A model generated the notes under the pieces. It made no database searches. It worked only from the letters and a program-made list of their open reading frames with translations, and was not told the origin of the DNA. DNA of 52,944 nt, taken from NCBI RefSeq assembly GCF_001461825.1, contig NZ_LLZC01000002.1, forward strand, positions 1-52,944. Reading direction: 5' to 3'. A program made the position numbers and the translations under genes. This DNA comes from Bacillus velezensis (GTDB lineage Bacteria > Bacillota > Bacilli > Bacillales > Bacillaceae). This document shows, piece after piece, positions 1 to 7,363 of this stretch. Each line of letters opens with the position of its first letter. Positions within the stretch are counted from its first letter, which is position 1.

Positions 1-16
1 TAGGACGCCGCCAAGC
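1..16 (+). rRNA. 3' end of 5S rRNA (partial)
   Basis: The first 16 bases match the end of Bacillus 5S rRNA (TAGGACGCCGCCAAGC). The rest of the gene lies outside the window. It places the window directly downstream of an rRNA operon, followed after 46 bases by tRNA-Asn. Confidence 0.85.
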
Positions 17-62
17 TTTTTTATTTTATCTACCATGTTTTTGTTTATGAAGCTTATAATAT

Positions 63-137
63 TCCGCAGTAGCTCAGTGGTAGAGCTATCGGCTGTTAAC
101 CGATCGGTCGTAGGTTCGAGTCCTACCTGCGGAGCCA
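63..137 (+). tRNA. tRNA-Asn (GTT)
   Basis: Full cloverleaf. The acceptor stem TCCGCAG pairs with CTGCGGA, the anticodon loop CTGTTAA gives GTT, the T-arm GGTTCGAGTCC is present and CCA is encoded. It follows the 5S rRNA and precedes tRNA-Thr by 2 bases, as in the B. subtilis trnI cluster. Confidence 0.96.
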
Positions 138-139
138 TT

Positions 140-212
140 GCTTCCATAGCTCAGCAGGTAGAGCACTTCCATGGTAAGGAAGAGGTCAGCGGTTCGAGCC
201 CGCTTGGAAGCT
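140..212 (+). tRNA. tRNA-Thr (GGT), phage integration target, restored at attL
   Basis: Acceptor GCTTCCA pairs with TGGAAGC and the anticodon loop ATGGTAA gives GGT. No CCA is encoded. Bases 164-212 are supplied by the phage copy of the att core, so the gene stays intact after integration. A 49-nt 3' fragment of the same gene remains at the right border (52177-52225). Confidence 0.96.
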
Positions 213-220
213 TATCTAAA
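164..220 (+). repeat. attL core (57-bp direct repeat with attR)
   Basis: Bases 164-220 are identical to 52177-52233. They begin in the anticodon arm of tRNA-Thr and run 8 bases past its end. After one inserted A, similarity continues with three mismatches to about 270, through the terminator hairpin. Strand exchange most likely takes place in the anticodon-arm part, as is usual for tRNA-targeting tyrosine integrases. Confidence 0.92.
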
Positions 221-234
221 ATACGTTGATCTGA

Positions 235-271
235 AACAGTTTCCGCATGTTATGGAACTGTTATTTTTTTT
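235..271 (+). terminator. Terminator directly after tRNA-Thr at left phage border
   Basis: AACAGTTTCC and GGAACTGTT form a stem of about 9 bp with one bulged T, followed by A and eight T. It would stop rRNA-tRNA transcription before it enters the prophage antisense to the integrase gene. A near copy lies at the right border (52248-52281). Confidence 0.75.
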
Positions 272-286
272 GTCTAAAAATGATTT

Positions 287-310
287 GGGTGGCAGAGAGG
301 TGGCAAATTA
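287..310 (+). promoter_or_regulatory. Left integrase arm-type binding repeats
   Basis: Two direct copies of GGTGGCA lie 11 bp apart (288 and 299), between the att core and the integrase gene. The same arrangement recurs at the other phage end (52040-52070). Matching direct repeats inside both ends of a phage with an arm-domain integrase fit arm-type sites. This is inference from position and symmetry. Confidence 0.6.
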
Positions 311-320
311 GCAATTACCT

Positions 321-1499
321 TTAAGATGTTCTTAATAATTTGTTGATTGCGTCTGCCACTAGCGTATCCGATTCTTGGCCGGCATGAGTATAGACATTCA
401 ATGTAGTCTGTACATTTGCGTGACCCAGACGTTGAGAAATTGCTTTGATGTTTAATCCCGGCACTTTTCCAATTTGATTTATCAGCATGGTCGCATGGGA
501 ATGACGCATGTCATGTAGCCGGCCAGGCTTAATTTTATGTCTTTGAACAAACCTTTGCCAATAGGTATTAGGTGATGTTGGGTATTGGGGTTTCCCTAAG
601 TCTCCCCCAAACAATAAAAGTTTTTCTGTCCCTTGCCAGAGTTCCCCTAACATCAACCGATTTCTCTTTATTTCCCGTAATAAAATCGCTGCTTCTTTCA
701 TTACATCTGCAGGCATTGTGATTTTACGGAATGAGTTACTTTTGGGTTCTTTAAATCTGTATCCATTCTTTTTCGTATATTGTAATGACTCATCAATTCT
801 AACTTCGTTTGTGTCAAAGAACAAATCCGATTCATCAATGGCTAACAGTTCACCTTTCCGAAAACCACCGGTAAAGGCGAACTTAATCATAACCCTGTTT
901 CTCAGCGGTGCATGCTCATCGAGTAAATGGAAGATCTCCTTGATTTCTTCTTCAGTATAAATGTCATACTCTTTATATTTCTGTTTTGGACGTTTAACAC
1001 TTTGAGCTGGATTCTCATCTATGATATGCCATTCTGCAGCTCTTCCTAATATATCTCTTATGATCCGATATCTAGCGTGAACACTTGATGTTGAAACGTT
1101 ATTTTCTTCTTGGTATTCATCTAAGAAATTTAGAATATGAATTGGTTTAATCTCATCTAAGTACATATCACCAAAGTATGGCAAAATTTCTTTTCCCATA
1201 ATATATTCATAAGTTTCAATCGTCTGATCATCTAAATGTTGAAGGGCATATTTTTTCTCCCAGTCTTTTATAAACATCCTAAAAGTTCTTTTTCCAGGTG
1301 TTATATATGCGCCGGCTTCAATTTCTGTTTTGAATTTATACCATTCGCTCTCAAGATATTGGCGAAGCTTCTTTTTAGTTTTCAATAAGGCTGGATCATC
1401 TATTTTTATAGTTTTTACTTTCCGTTTACGTTTGCTCTTAGTGCCAATATCAACGACTAAACGGAAAGATTTATCATTTCTTTTTTCAATAGTTGGCAT
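321..1499 (-). CDS. int: Tyrosine site-specific integrase
   Basis: 392 aa. It catalyses integration and excision at tRNA-Thr. The N-terminal part (1-60, Lys/Arg rich, beta-strand like) resembles an arm-binding domain. Residues 65-170 look like the SAM-like core-binding domain. The catalytic domain shows R214 (GGFRKG), H329-x-x-R332 (HDMRH), H360 (LGHA) and the nucleophile Y370 (NVYTH), so all key residues are present. It starts with ATG, overlaps immA by 14 bases and is its downstream partner, so the two are probably one transcript. It lies next to attL as expected for a phage integrase. Confidence 0.97.
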   Translation of the reverse strand: MPTIEKRNDKSFRLVVDIGTKSKRKRKVKTIKIDDPALLKTKKKLRQYLESEWYKFKTEIEAGAYITPGKRTFRMFIKDWEKKYALQHLDDQTIETYEYIMGKEILPYFGDMYLDEIKPIHILNFLDEYQEENNVSTSSVHARYRIIRDILGRAAEWHIIDENPAQSVKRPKQKYKEYDIYTEEEIKEIFHLLDEHAPLRNRVMIKFAFTGGFRKGELLAIDESDLFFDTNEVRIDESLQYTKKNGYRFKEPKSNSFRKITMPADVMKEAAILLREIKRNRLMLGELWQGTEKLLLFGGDLGKPQYPTSPNTYWQRFVQRHKIKPGRLHDMRHSHATMLINQIGKVPGLNIKAISQRLGHANVQTTLNVYTHAGQESDTLVADAINKLLRTS

Positions 1500-2016
1500 A
1501 TAAGATCTCCTCCTCCGTATATTTTTGAGTTAGGAAAGCATGATATTTAAAACTAAATAGCTTGCGGAGATACATATCTAGGCGTATCTCTGCGAATGGA
1601 TACGTAACTTGAAATAAGTTGGATATGTAGGCTATTGCCTCTCGTTTGGAAGCCGGTAAAACGAGATTCCTCAACATAAAAGTGGGAACAGCGAAGTGAT
1701 ACATAAAAGCATTTGCCTGATTCTCCTGCAGCTCCCTAAATAGGGATGGGATCTTGTATTGAACACCGACATGATTAATGTGATGGCAGAGTTCATGGCA
1801 AAAATCTTCCCATTGCTTCTTTTTAGACATACGTGAATCAAGGATAATACAAGCCATCCCCAGTAATTTCACAGCTACACTCTTTTCATTTTTGTAGTAA
1901 ATTAATATCTTTAATCGTTCTGCGATTTTTTCTAAGTCTCCAGTTCCTGGCTCAGTAATTCCTATACCGGAATAAATAGATCTAATTCTTTCTTCAAGTA
2001 ATGATAGTTGAAACAA
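1486..2016 (-). CDS. immA: ImmA/IrrE-family metallopeptidase
   Basis: 176 aa. The zinc-protease motif HELCHH is at residues 74-79 (HExxH), with E98 in RELQENQANAF as the likely third ligand. In ICEBs1, ImmA cleaves the repressor ImmR to allow induction; here the likely target is the Xre repressor at 2935-3261. The start is TTG at 2016 with AGGAGG 8 bases upstream. A LexA-like box (2040-2053) lies just upstream. In PBSX the corresponding gene is xkdA. The separation from the repressor by a lipoprotein gene is unusual. Confidence 0.88.
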   Translation of the reverse strand: MFQLSLLEERIRSIYSGIGITEPGTGDLEKIAERLKILIYYKNEKSVAVKLLGMACIILDSRMSKKKQWEDFCHELCHHINHVGVQYKIPSLFRELQENQANAFMYHFAVPTFMLRNLVLPASKREAIAYISNLFQVTYPFAEIRLDMYLRKLFSFKYHAFLTQKYTEEEILYANY

Positions 2017-2039
2017 AATAAATCCTCCTGCAGTAACTA

Positions 2040-2053
2040 CAAACCTATGTTCG
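2040..2053 (-). promoter_or_regulatory. LexA/SOS-like box upstream of immA-int
   Basis: On the minus strand the sequence reads CGAACATAGGTTTG, 12 of 14 matches to the Bacillus LexA consensus CGAACATATGTTCG. It sits 24 bases upstream of the immA start, in the only intergenic space that can hold the immA-int promoter. I found no convincing -35/-10 pair here. Confidence 0.5.
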
Positions 2054-2066
2054 GTTTTTTGTTTAA

Positions 2067-2090
2067 AAGAAAAGCCTGAAAAAGCAGGCT
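2067..2090 (-). terminator. Terminator of the lipoprotein gene
   Basis: On the minus strand AGCCTG and CAGGCT pair around a T-rich loop and are followed by TTTTCTTTT. It lies 5 bases after the lipoprotein stop, separating that gene from immA-int. Confidence 0.7.
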
Positions 2091-2094
2091 CATT

Positions 2095-2703
2095 TTAATG
2101 ATCTAAGTTAATCTTTATATCTATTTTATCCCCTAGTGCTGTAGCATTCTCATCGCTTGGGGATGCAACCCTTAGACGAATTGAATCTAAATTTTCTATA
2201 TCATCTTCATTTTGAAAGATATAAAAAACAGATCCACTGTCTTTCACTTTCCCAATATACTCTCCTAGAAGGTCGTCGCTTTCATCAAGAGAAGGTTCCT
2301 CAACTTGTACTCCGGTGCTTGTAGCAAGTTTTATACTATCTGGAGTGAAATTCACTACTCCATCAGATGTATTCTTCGCTTCCAGTTCAAGTTCAATAAA
2401 AGGCGTTTTCTCATTAGCCACCGCTGCAATTACTCTTTTCACAGTAAGTTGCATAGGGCCGGATTTAGCTGTGGTTTCTTTATTGCTTATGGCCGTTACT
2501 TTTGCTGTTCCACCATCAATTTCATATACATCTCCAACTTCATTGGGCCCGTTTTCGGAAATATCCTGACTCTCCGACGAGCTATTATCAGGAACACTGC
2601 TTTTGTTCCCGGAAGATGAAGAAGAAGACTCTTCACTATTTTTGCAGGCTGTGAGTAACACGAGCGAAGCAATCAATAGCAAAGTCCCCAACCTCTTAAA
2701 CAA
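2095..2703 (-). CDS. Secreted lipoprotein, DUF4352-like
   Basis: 202 aa. Residues 1-20 form a lipoprotein signal peptide with lipobox LTAC (Cys20), followed by a Ser-rich linker (24-50). The remainder is a beta-rich domain with the pattern of DUF4352/telokin-like extracellular domains. The start is TTG at 2703 with GGGGG at the right distance. It lies between repressor and immA and has its own terminator, which suggests expression in the lysogen. Phage lipoproteins at this position can exclude superinfecting phages by acting at the cell surface. That role is inference here. Confidence 0.72.
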   Translation of the reverse strand: MFKRLGTLLLIASLVLLTACKNSEESSSSSSGNKSSVPDNSSSESQDISENGPNEVGDVYEIDGGTAKVTAISNKETTAKSGPMQLTVKRVIAAVANEKTPFIELELEAKNTSDGVVNFTPDSIKLATSTGVQVEEPSLDESDDLLGEYIGKVKDSGSVFYIFQNEDDIENLDSIRLRVASPSDENATALGDKIDIKINLDH

Positions 2704-2889
2704 TTTTTGTCCCCCTTTTGATTTTCTTTATATCTCAATCAATTTACTTATTCGTGAACAGTTTATTTTACAGTACACGCTTACCGCAAAGCCTTGGTAA
2801 TTATATGTTTTCATGGGGCTGAAAATTTTTAATTTAACAGTTAATTTTCTTTTTGTTAAACAAATGCTAAACAAATGTTTTACCAAAAG

Positions 2890-2918
2890 AAGAATTAAGA
2901 AGTTAAGAATTAAGAAGT
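2890..2918. repeat. Two direct 14-bp repeats downstream of the repressor
   Basis: AAGAATTAAGAAGT occurs at 2890-2903 and 2905-2918. The pair lies in the 230-bp gap between the repressor stop and the lipoprotein start. The rest of this gap is AT rich with no gene. The function is unknown. Confidence 0.55.
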
Positions 2919-2934
2919 GGAGAATGATTGTCTG

Positions 2935-3261
2935 CTATTCATCGAACCCTTTTTTGAGAAGATACTCTAAAAGCTCTTTCGCTTGTTCCTTGGTGATTTT
3001 TCCGTCACGGCCAGCAATTAAAGTTTCAGGGTCATTTAAGAGTTCATCTATTTTTGAGTCATGGGAGTCACCTTTTAGAAGGTAGTCTGTAGAGACATCC
3101 AATACTTTAGATAAACTAATAATTTCTGAATCAGTAATAGGGCGAGTACCTTTTTCTATACGGTTCATAACAGCATAATTTAGGTTTACACGGCGAGCCA
3201 ACTCCCTTTGGGACCAGCCTTTTCTTTCTCTTAATAAAACGATCCGATCACCTATATTCAA
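2935..3261 (-). CDS. Xre-family phage repressor
   Basis: 108 aa from a TTG start at 3261 (GGTG 6 bases upstream). A longer reading to 3318 is open but adds residues unlike the family and overlaps the first operator. Residues 1-60 are a helix-turn-helix domain (WSQRELARRVNLNYAVMNRI). The C-terminus is helical and acidic. It faces the Cro-like gene across four 17-bp operators, so it is the likely lysogeny repressor. It is the likely ImmA substrate, by analogy with ImmR of ICEBs1. It has no peptidase domain, so direct RecA-driven self-cleavage is not expected. Confidence 0.88.
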   Translation of the reverse strand: MNIGDRIVLLRERKGWSQRELARRVNLNYAVMNRIEKGTRPITDSEIISLSKVLDVSTDYLLKGDSHDSKIDELLNDPETLIAGRDGKITKEQAKELLEYLLKKGFDE

Positions 3262-3299
3262 TGTTTTCACCACTTTCCAAGTAAGACAAATGATATCAC

Positions 3300-3405
3300 G
3301 TTTCCGATATGGAAACAAAAAAAGTTTCTAAATTGTAAACAAAAATCGTTGACATTTCTGTTTTAGAAATGTATTATGTGATTACAGTGTTTCTGAAACA
3401 GAAAC
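3300..3405. promoter_or_regulatory. Operator array, four 17-bp GTTTC-type palindromes
   Basis: Sites are GTTTCCGATATGGAAAC (3300-3316), GTTTCTAAATTGTAAAC (3324-3340), ATTTCTGTTTTAGAAAT (3354-3370) and GTTTCTGAAACAGAAAC (3389-3405). All share 17-bp length and GTTTC/GAAAC half sites. The third lies between -35 and -10 of the rightward promoter, and the fourth lies just before the Cro-like gene RBS. A fifth copy is inside that gene. These are the probable repressor binding sites. Confidence 0.8.
3349..3377 (+). promoter_or_regulatory. Rightward early promoter
   Basis: TTGACA (3349-3354), a 17-bp spacer and TATTAT (3372-3377) give a near-consensus SigA promoter. An operator fills the spacer, so repressor binding would block it. 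It drives the Cro-like gene and probably the following early genes. Confidence 0.85.
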
Positions 3406-3420
3406 GAAAGGAGTGAAGAA

Positions 3421-3654
3421 ATGCAGCAGCTTAATTTAATTTTCATCAAGAATAGACGTAAAGAATTAAAAATCTCTCTGCAATATATGGCGACAAAATT
3501 AGGTTTCAAAACTGGCTCAAGTTATTTGAAATATGAGCAAGGCCTATACGCTTTTAAAGCTGAACAATTGCCGATCTTAGCACACCATTTACAATGCAAA
3601 ATAACAGATTTTTTTGCAGAAAACGTTTCTGATTTAGAAACAAGTAGTGCTTAA
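3421..3654 (+). CDS. Cro-like helix-turn-helix protein
   Basis: 77 aa. An Xre-type HTH covers about residues 9-60. It starts with ATG, 6 bases after GGAGTG. It is the first gene of the rightward early transcript, divergent from the repressor, which is the usual place for a Cro-type antagonist. Its 3' end contains another 17-bp operator (3625-3641). No catalytic motif is visible. Confidence 0.75.
   Translation: MQQLNLIFIKNRRKELKISLQYMATKLGFKTGSSYLKYEQGLYAFKAEQLPILAHHLQCKITDFFAENVSDLETSSA
3625..3641. promoter_or_regulatory. Fifth GTTTC-type operator inside the Cro-like gene
   Basis: GTTTCTGATTTAGAAAC has the same 17-bp palindromic form as the upstream four sites. It lies near the 3' end of the Cro-like CDS, about 220 bp from the fourth site, a distance that could allow looping. 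Confidence 0.65.
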
Positions 3655-3721
3655 GGGATTTCGTAATGAGAAATAAACCGTTAATCCCTAAAAATAATGA
3701 TTAATGGTGAGGTGTGAAATT

Positions 3722-3916
3722 TTGCAACGAACAGCATTAAGCCCTCAAGAAACAGCTGCTTTTTTGGGGGTTCATAAAGAAACCATTTATAGCATGGTAA
3801 GAAACAACCAAATCCCTCATTTTAGGGTGGGGAGGAAGATTTTCTTTAGGGTTGATTCACTCAATGCATGGATAAAAGAACAGGAAGAAAACAGCGTGCT
3901 TACTATTGAAATGTAG
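3722..3916 (+). CDS. Excisionase-family (HTH_17) DNA-binding protein
   Basis: 64 aa from TTG at 3722. I prefer this to ATG at 3704 because GGTGAGGTG lies 7 bases before the TTG. The pattern ALSPQETAAFLGVHKETIY...IPHFRVGRKIFFRVDSLNAWI is the winged HTH of MerR/excisionase-type proteins. It may act as a directionality factor for the integrase or as an early regulator. It is distant from attL, so the excisionase role is only probable. Confidence 0.75.
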   Translation: MQRTALSPQETAAFLGVHKETIYSMVRNNQIPHFRVGRKIFFRVDSLNAWIKEQEENSVLTIEM

Positions 3917-3957
3917 ATTTCTTCCACCTAAGAGTACAACATGCTCCGACACAAATC

Positions 3958-3991
3958 TGTTCTGTTTCAGAACATGTTCCATTTTGGAACA
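3958..3991. promoter_or_regulatory. Tandem pair of TGTTC-type 17-bp palindromes
   Basis: TGTTCTGTTTCAGAACA (3958-3974) and TGTTCCATTTTGGAACA (3975-3991) are perfect palindromes joined end to end. They sit 20 bases before the second Xre gene. Half sites differ from the GTTTC set, which points to a different binding protein, most simply the Xre protein encoded just downstream acting on itself. Confidence 0.72.
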
Positions 3992-4010
3992 TTGAGGGGG
4001 GGTGAACAAG

Positions 4011-4268
4011 TTGAAATTAGGGGCACTACTTCGAAGCACACGGGAGCGGGCGGGTCTTTCTCAAGAACATCTAGCTGAATTACTACACCGATCCCGCAGC
4101 TGTATATCAAAATTTGAAAACGACAAAAAATCTTTAGATGTTCCTACATACGTACGATGGATGGAAGCGACAAATGCAAAGGAGGCTATGATTGCAACGT
4201 TATGCGGCATTGATCCGAGTGCAGTCGCTCAAAGCATCCAAAACATCATGACTCTATTTGGAGGTTGA
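4011..4268 (+). CDS. Second Xre-family regulator
   Basis: 85 aa from TTG at 4011, with GAGGGGGGTG 6 bases upstream; a GTG at 4002 would overlap the RBS. The HTH is clear (LGALLRSTRERAGLSQ...ISKFENDKK, residues 1-45), followed by a helical tail. It follows the tandem operators at 3958-3991 and may regulate itself through them. It overlaps nothing and is followed closely by 4270. Confidence 0.82.
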   Translation: MKLGALLRSTRERAGLSQEHLAELLHRSRSCISKFENDKKSLDVPTYVRWMEATNAKEAMIATLCGIDPSAVAQSIQNIMTLFGG

Positions 4269-4269
4269 A

Positions 4270-4548
4270 ATGAAAAACGAAATGGAAAAGCCAGTCTATA
4301 CGGGCATTCATCATAGTGGAATAACACTGGAAATGATCTGTATTGAAACATTGCACACAAGAATCATGGAAGCGTTAAAAACGGGAGACACAGCTAAAGC
4401 GTTTGAGGCTCATAAAGATGTGTTGCGTTCGTTGATCCAGATCAAACGATATCAGACTGCCGAACGAGTGGAAAAGTTGAAGGCATCATCAAAAATAGTA
4501 TCTGTCCAGTATCCGGAATCATTAAAAAAATTGAGAGGAATGGTTTGA
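4270..4548 (+). CDS. Early phage protein of unknown function
   Basis: 92 aa from ATG at 4270, just after the preceding stop and with GGAGG inside that gene's last codons. It is helical and Lys/Glu rich, with no motif I recognise. It is translationally coupled to the Xre gene and to the next small ORF. Confidence 0.7.
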   Translation: MKNEMEKPVYTGIHHSGITLEMICIETLHTRIMEALKTGDTAKAFEAHKDVLRSLIQIKRYQTAERVEKLKASSKIVSVQYPESLKKLRGMV

Positions 4549-4549
4549 A

Positions 4550-4726
4550 ATGAAATTTGTCTTGTCTGTCAGCAAAGTCATGAAGGGGCGCCAAGTTAGA
4601 GAAAAGATTGAGGAGTCACGTGAAAATCCTGCGAAATTATACTTAGCAGACGCTGAAGCGAGAAAAGAATGTCAAATCAGAATGGAACAAATAAAAAAGC
4701 AGCAAGCCGGCACGCTCACTGCATAA
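4550..4726 (+). CDS. Small early protein, unknown
   Basis: 58 aa, from ATG at 4550 to TAA at 4724-4726. GAGAGGAA lies in the end of the previous gene. The sequence is charged and helical, without a recognised domain. The 159 bases that follow hold no clear gene. Confidence 0.6.
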   Translation: MKFVLSVSKVMKGRQVREKIEESRENPAKLYLADAEARKECQIRMEQIKKQQAGTLTA

Positions 4727-4885
4727 AACAAATGTTCGTATCTATTATACCGCTCTTTTGAGAGCACGGCAAGTTTGTTCTTGTCGTCAGGCCAGGGGGA
4801 GAGGCGCTATCCCACAACCCCCTTGACTTTGTCTCTTTCTCTGGTCTGACGATGCGTGCAAGCATCAGAAAGGAGTGTGAGTAAA

Positions 4886-5080
4886 TTGGGTAATACGTTT
4901 GACGCTGTGGAGGACTTAGTCGCGGCAACAAAAATTATCGGCGAGCTCCGTGCAGATATGTCGATTGTGAAGACAATGGCATCCTTATTGGCAGAGAGTA
5001 AAGATATTAACGTTCTGCAGAATACATTGAACAAAATATCTGATGACATTTCAGCATCACTGGCAAAACACAAATTTTAA
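4886..5080 (+). CDS. Small early protein, unknown
   Basis: 64 aa from TTG at 4886 with AAGGAGTG upstream. A longer reading from 4856 has no RBS. It is predicted to be all helical. No family is recognised. It is followed by a strong hairpin region. Confidence 0.65.
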   Translation: MGNTFDAVEDLVAATKIIGELRADMSIVKTMASLLAESKDINVLQNTLNKISDDISASLAKHKF

Positions 5081-5090
5081 GCATTAAAAA

Positions 5091-5163
5091 AGCTCACTGT
5101 GCAGAGTGAGCTTCGGAAGGTGTTGCAATCTTTGGTACTACCAAGTTTACTTTATCACCTTCC
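5091..5163. promoter_or_regulatory. Two adjacent hairpins between early genes
   Basis: AGCTCACT (5091-5098) pairs with AGTGAGCT (5105-5112). On the minus strand this stem is followed by six T, so it could end a leftward RNA. Next, GGAAGGTG (5115-5122) pairs with CACCTTCC (5156-5163) and encloses a smaller TTGGT/ACCAA stem. Together they form a compact structured leader before the 5193 gene. Confidence 0.6.
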
Positions 5164-5192
5164 AAAAATCAAATATTGGAGGTCTTTGACAA

Positions 5193-5378
5193 ATGAACGA
5201 AGTTTTTTACACTGAGCCATTTAGCGAGAATTATCGCGATCAGGTCAATCTGGCATCTGCCGGGGGATCTATCTCTTTTGATATTCAAGGGAATGCGGCT
5301 TTTCGTTTTCCTACTGCCGCCGCTCGTGAGGAATATCGCGCTCTTAAACAAAGAGCTGAAGGAGGCGGCAACAAATGA
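5193..5378 (+). CDS. Small protein upstream of the SbcC-like ATPase
   Basis: 61 aa. It starts with ATG after TTGGAGG at a good distance. Its end overlaps the next start (5375), so the two are coupled. No motif is recognised. Confidence 0.68.
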   Translation: MNEVFYTEPFSENYRDQVNLASAGGSISFDIQGNAAFRFPTAAAREEYRALKQRAEGGGNK

Positions 5379-7363
5379 AAAAGGAAATGAAGCTATTGAA
5401 GTTGGAACTGCTGAATTTCAAGGGTGTTAAGCAATTCACCCTTGATACTCAAGGTGAGAATGCCAAGGTGTACGGAGATAATGCCACTGGTAAAACAACC
5501 CTATTTGATGCCTTCATCTGGCTGCTGTTTGACAAAGACAGTCAAAACAAAAAGGATTTTCAAATTAAGACACTGACAAAAGAAAATGAACCGGTATCCG
5601 GATTGAATCATGAGGTAACAGGAGTTTTCGTTGTTGACGGTAGTCATCTCACTCTTAAAAAAGTTTATTCCGAGAAATGGACGAGAAAGCGCGGCAGCAG
5701 TCAGGCTGTATTTTCTGGCCATACCACAGATTATTTTATTGATGGTGTGCCGGCAAAGAAAAAAGAGTTCAATGATCGTGTAAATGGGATCATTTCGGAA
5801 GATATTTTCCGCCTTGTCACTTCTCCATCATTTTTCAATGAACAAATGAAATGGCAGGACAGACGAAAGATTCTCCTTGAAATTTGCGGTGACATTACGC
5901 AAGAAGAAGTTTTTAAAGCGAATCCATCCGTAAAGGCTTTAGAGAGCATCTTAAACAAACGATCAATTGAGGATCACAGAAAAGTAATCTCGGCCAAACA
6001 AGCGAAGATAAATAAAGAGTTGAAGGCGATTCCTGTCAGGATTGATGAAGCGCTCCGGTCGGTCGAGGATATATCTGACCTAAATGAACAGGAATTAAAC
6101 GACGAAATCAATTGTCTCCAAAATGATATCGATTTGTTGGATGATCAGCTGCAATCCGCTCGAAATGGAGAGGCGGTATCGGAAAAAAGAAATGCCATCC
6201 TGCATATAGAGAACGAGCTTCAGGAAATGAAAAATGCTCATCAGGAGAAAGAATACAGCAATATCAGGGCACTGAAAGAAAAACTGTTCTCAGTAAAAAA
6301 TAAGCTGGAGGAAATTTCTCTGGAGATTAAATCGAATACCCGTCAGCTGTCGCTTGAAAAAGACAACCAGGAAAGATTAACTGCGGAAATCCAGTCGCTG
6401 CGCCAGAATTGGCTCGATAAGAATGAGGAAACGTTTGATCAGCATCAAACTGAATGCCCTACATGCGGCCAGGCATTACCGCCGGAACAGGTTGAACAAG
6501 CGAAAGAGAATTTCAATTCTCACAAAAGCAGTGAATTAGAAAAAATTAATGAGCGGGGTAAATCGCGTAGCGAAGAGCTGAAGAGATCAGAAGACATAAT
6601 TGCAGAAATAGAGTCATCCGCTCAAAAACTGCAGAAGGATTATGAGAGCAAAAGTGAGGAATGGTCACAACTTGATACTGAAATCAAGGCGGCCGAGAGC
6701 AACATGTCAGATATCACCACGGATGATGCTTACAAAAACAAACAATCAGAAATTGATAGCATCCGTAAACAGATTGAGCAATTGGAGTCATCAAAGAACG
6801 AAGCAATTCAATTGATCAAAGATGATATTAACGGCAAAAAACAGGAGATGCTGCTGCTTCAAAAAGATTTGGCGAAAATTTCGCATTCTAAAAAAGTGAA
6901 CAAGCGGATCATGCAGCTTGAAGAGGAACAGAAGGGCTTAGCCGAGGAGTATGAAGGGCTTCAGCATCAACTCTATTTGACTGAGGAATTTGTTCGTACA
7001 AAGGTAGATCTCCTGGAAGAAAAAATAAACAACAAATTCAAATTTGCCCGCTTTAAGCTCTTTAAGAGTCAGATCAATGGAGGTCTTGAAGAGACGTGCG
7101 AAACGCTATATGAAGGCATTCCGTACTCTTCCGGCTTGAACAACGCCGCCCGAATAAATGTTGGACTGGACATCATTAATACCCTTAATGAGCATTACGG
7201 CATTTCTGCTCCAATCTTCGTAGATAACTCTGAAGCGGTGACTAAATTGATCGATACAAATTCACAGATTCTCAGTCTGATTGTCTCTGAAAAAGACAAG
7301 CAGCTGCGGATTGAATTAGAAGATAGTACGCTCATTCCAGTGGATTGTGAGGTAAGTGCATGA
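5375..7363 (+). CDS. SbcC/Rad50-like AAA ATPase with zinc-hook motif
   Basis: 662 aa. Walker A is GDNATGKTT (34-42). Long coiled coils (about 225-350 and 370-560) flank a CPTC zinc-hook (Cys361, Cys364). The C-terminal lobe has a degenerate signature (SSGLNNAAR) and a Walker B-like region, APIFVDNSEA, near 612-621. This is the layout of SMC/Rad50/SbcC ATPases that tether DNA ends and power a partner nuclease. No SbcD-type nuclease is adjacent. It is followed by RecT and an MBL-fold protein, so it probably works in phage DNA-end processing and recombination. Confidence 0.88.
   Translation: MKKEMKLLKLELLNFKGVKQFTLDTQGENAKVYGDNATGKTTLFDAFIWLLFDKDSQNKKDFQIKTLTKENEPVSGLNHEVTGVFVVDGSHLTLKKVYSEKWTRKRGSSQAVFSGHTTDYFIDGVPAKKKEFNDRVNGIISEDIFRLVTSPSFFNEQMKWQDRRKILLEICGDITQEEVFKANPSVKALESILNKRSIEDHRKVISAKQAKINKELKAIPVRIDEALRSVEDISDLNEQELNDEINCLQNDIDLLDDQLQSARNGEAVSEKRNAILHIENELQEMKNAHQEKEYSNIRALKEKLFSVKNKLEEISLEIKSNTRQLSLEKDNQERLTAEIQSLRQNWLDKNEETFDQHQTECPTCGQALPPEQVEQAKENFNSHKSSELEKINERGKSRSEELKRSEDIIAEIESSAQKLQKDYESKSEEWSQLDTEIKAAESNMSDITTDDAYKNKQSEIDSIRKQIEQLESSKNEAIQLIKDDINGKKQEMLLLQKDLAKISHSKKVNKRIMQLEEEQKGLAEEYEGLQHQLYLTEEFVRTKVDLLEEKINNKFKFARFKLFKSQINGGLEETCETLYEGIPYSSGLNNAARINVGLDIINTLNEHYGISAPIFVDNSEAVTKLIDTNSQILSLIVSEKDKQLRIELEDSTLIPVDCEVSA

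Noticed and set aside
3968..3980. GAACATGTTC as a LexA box
   Set aside because: The two half sites are separated by 2 bases, not 4; the motif is the junction of two adjacent 17-bp palindromes.
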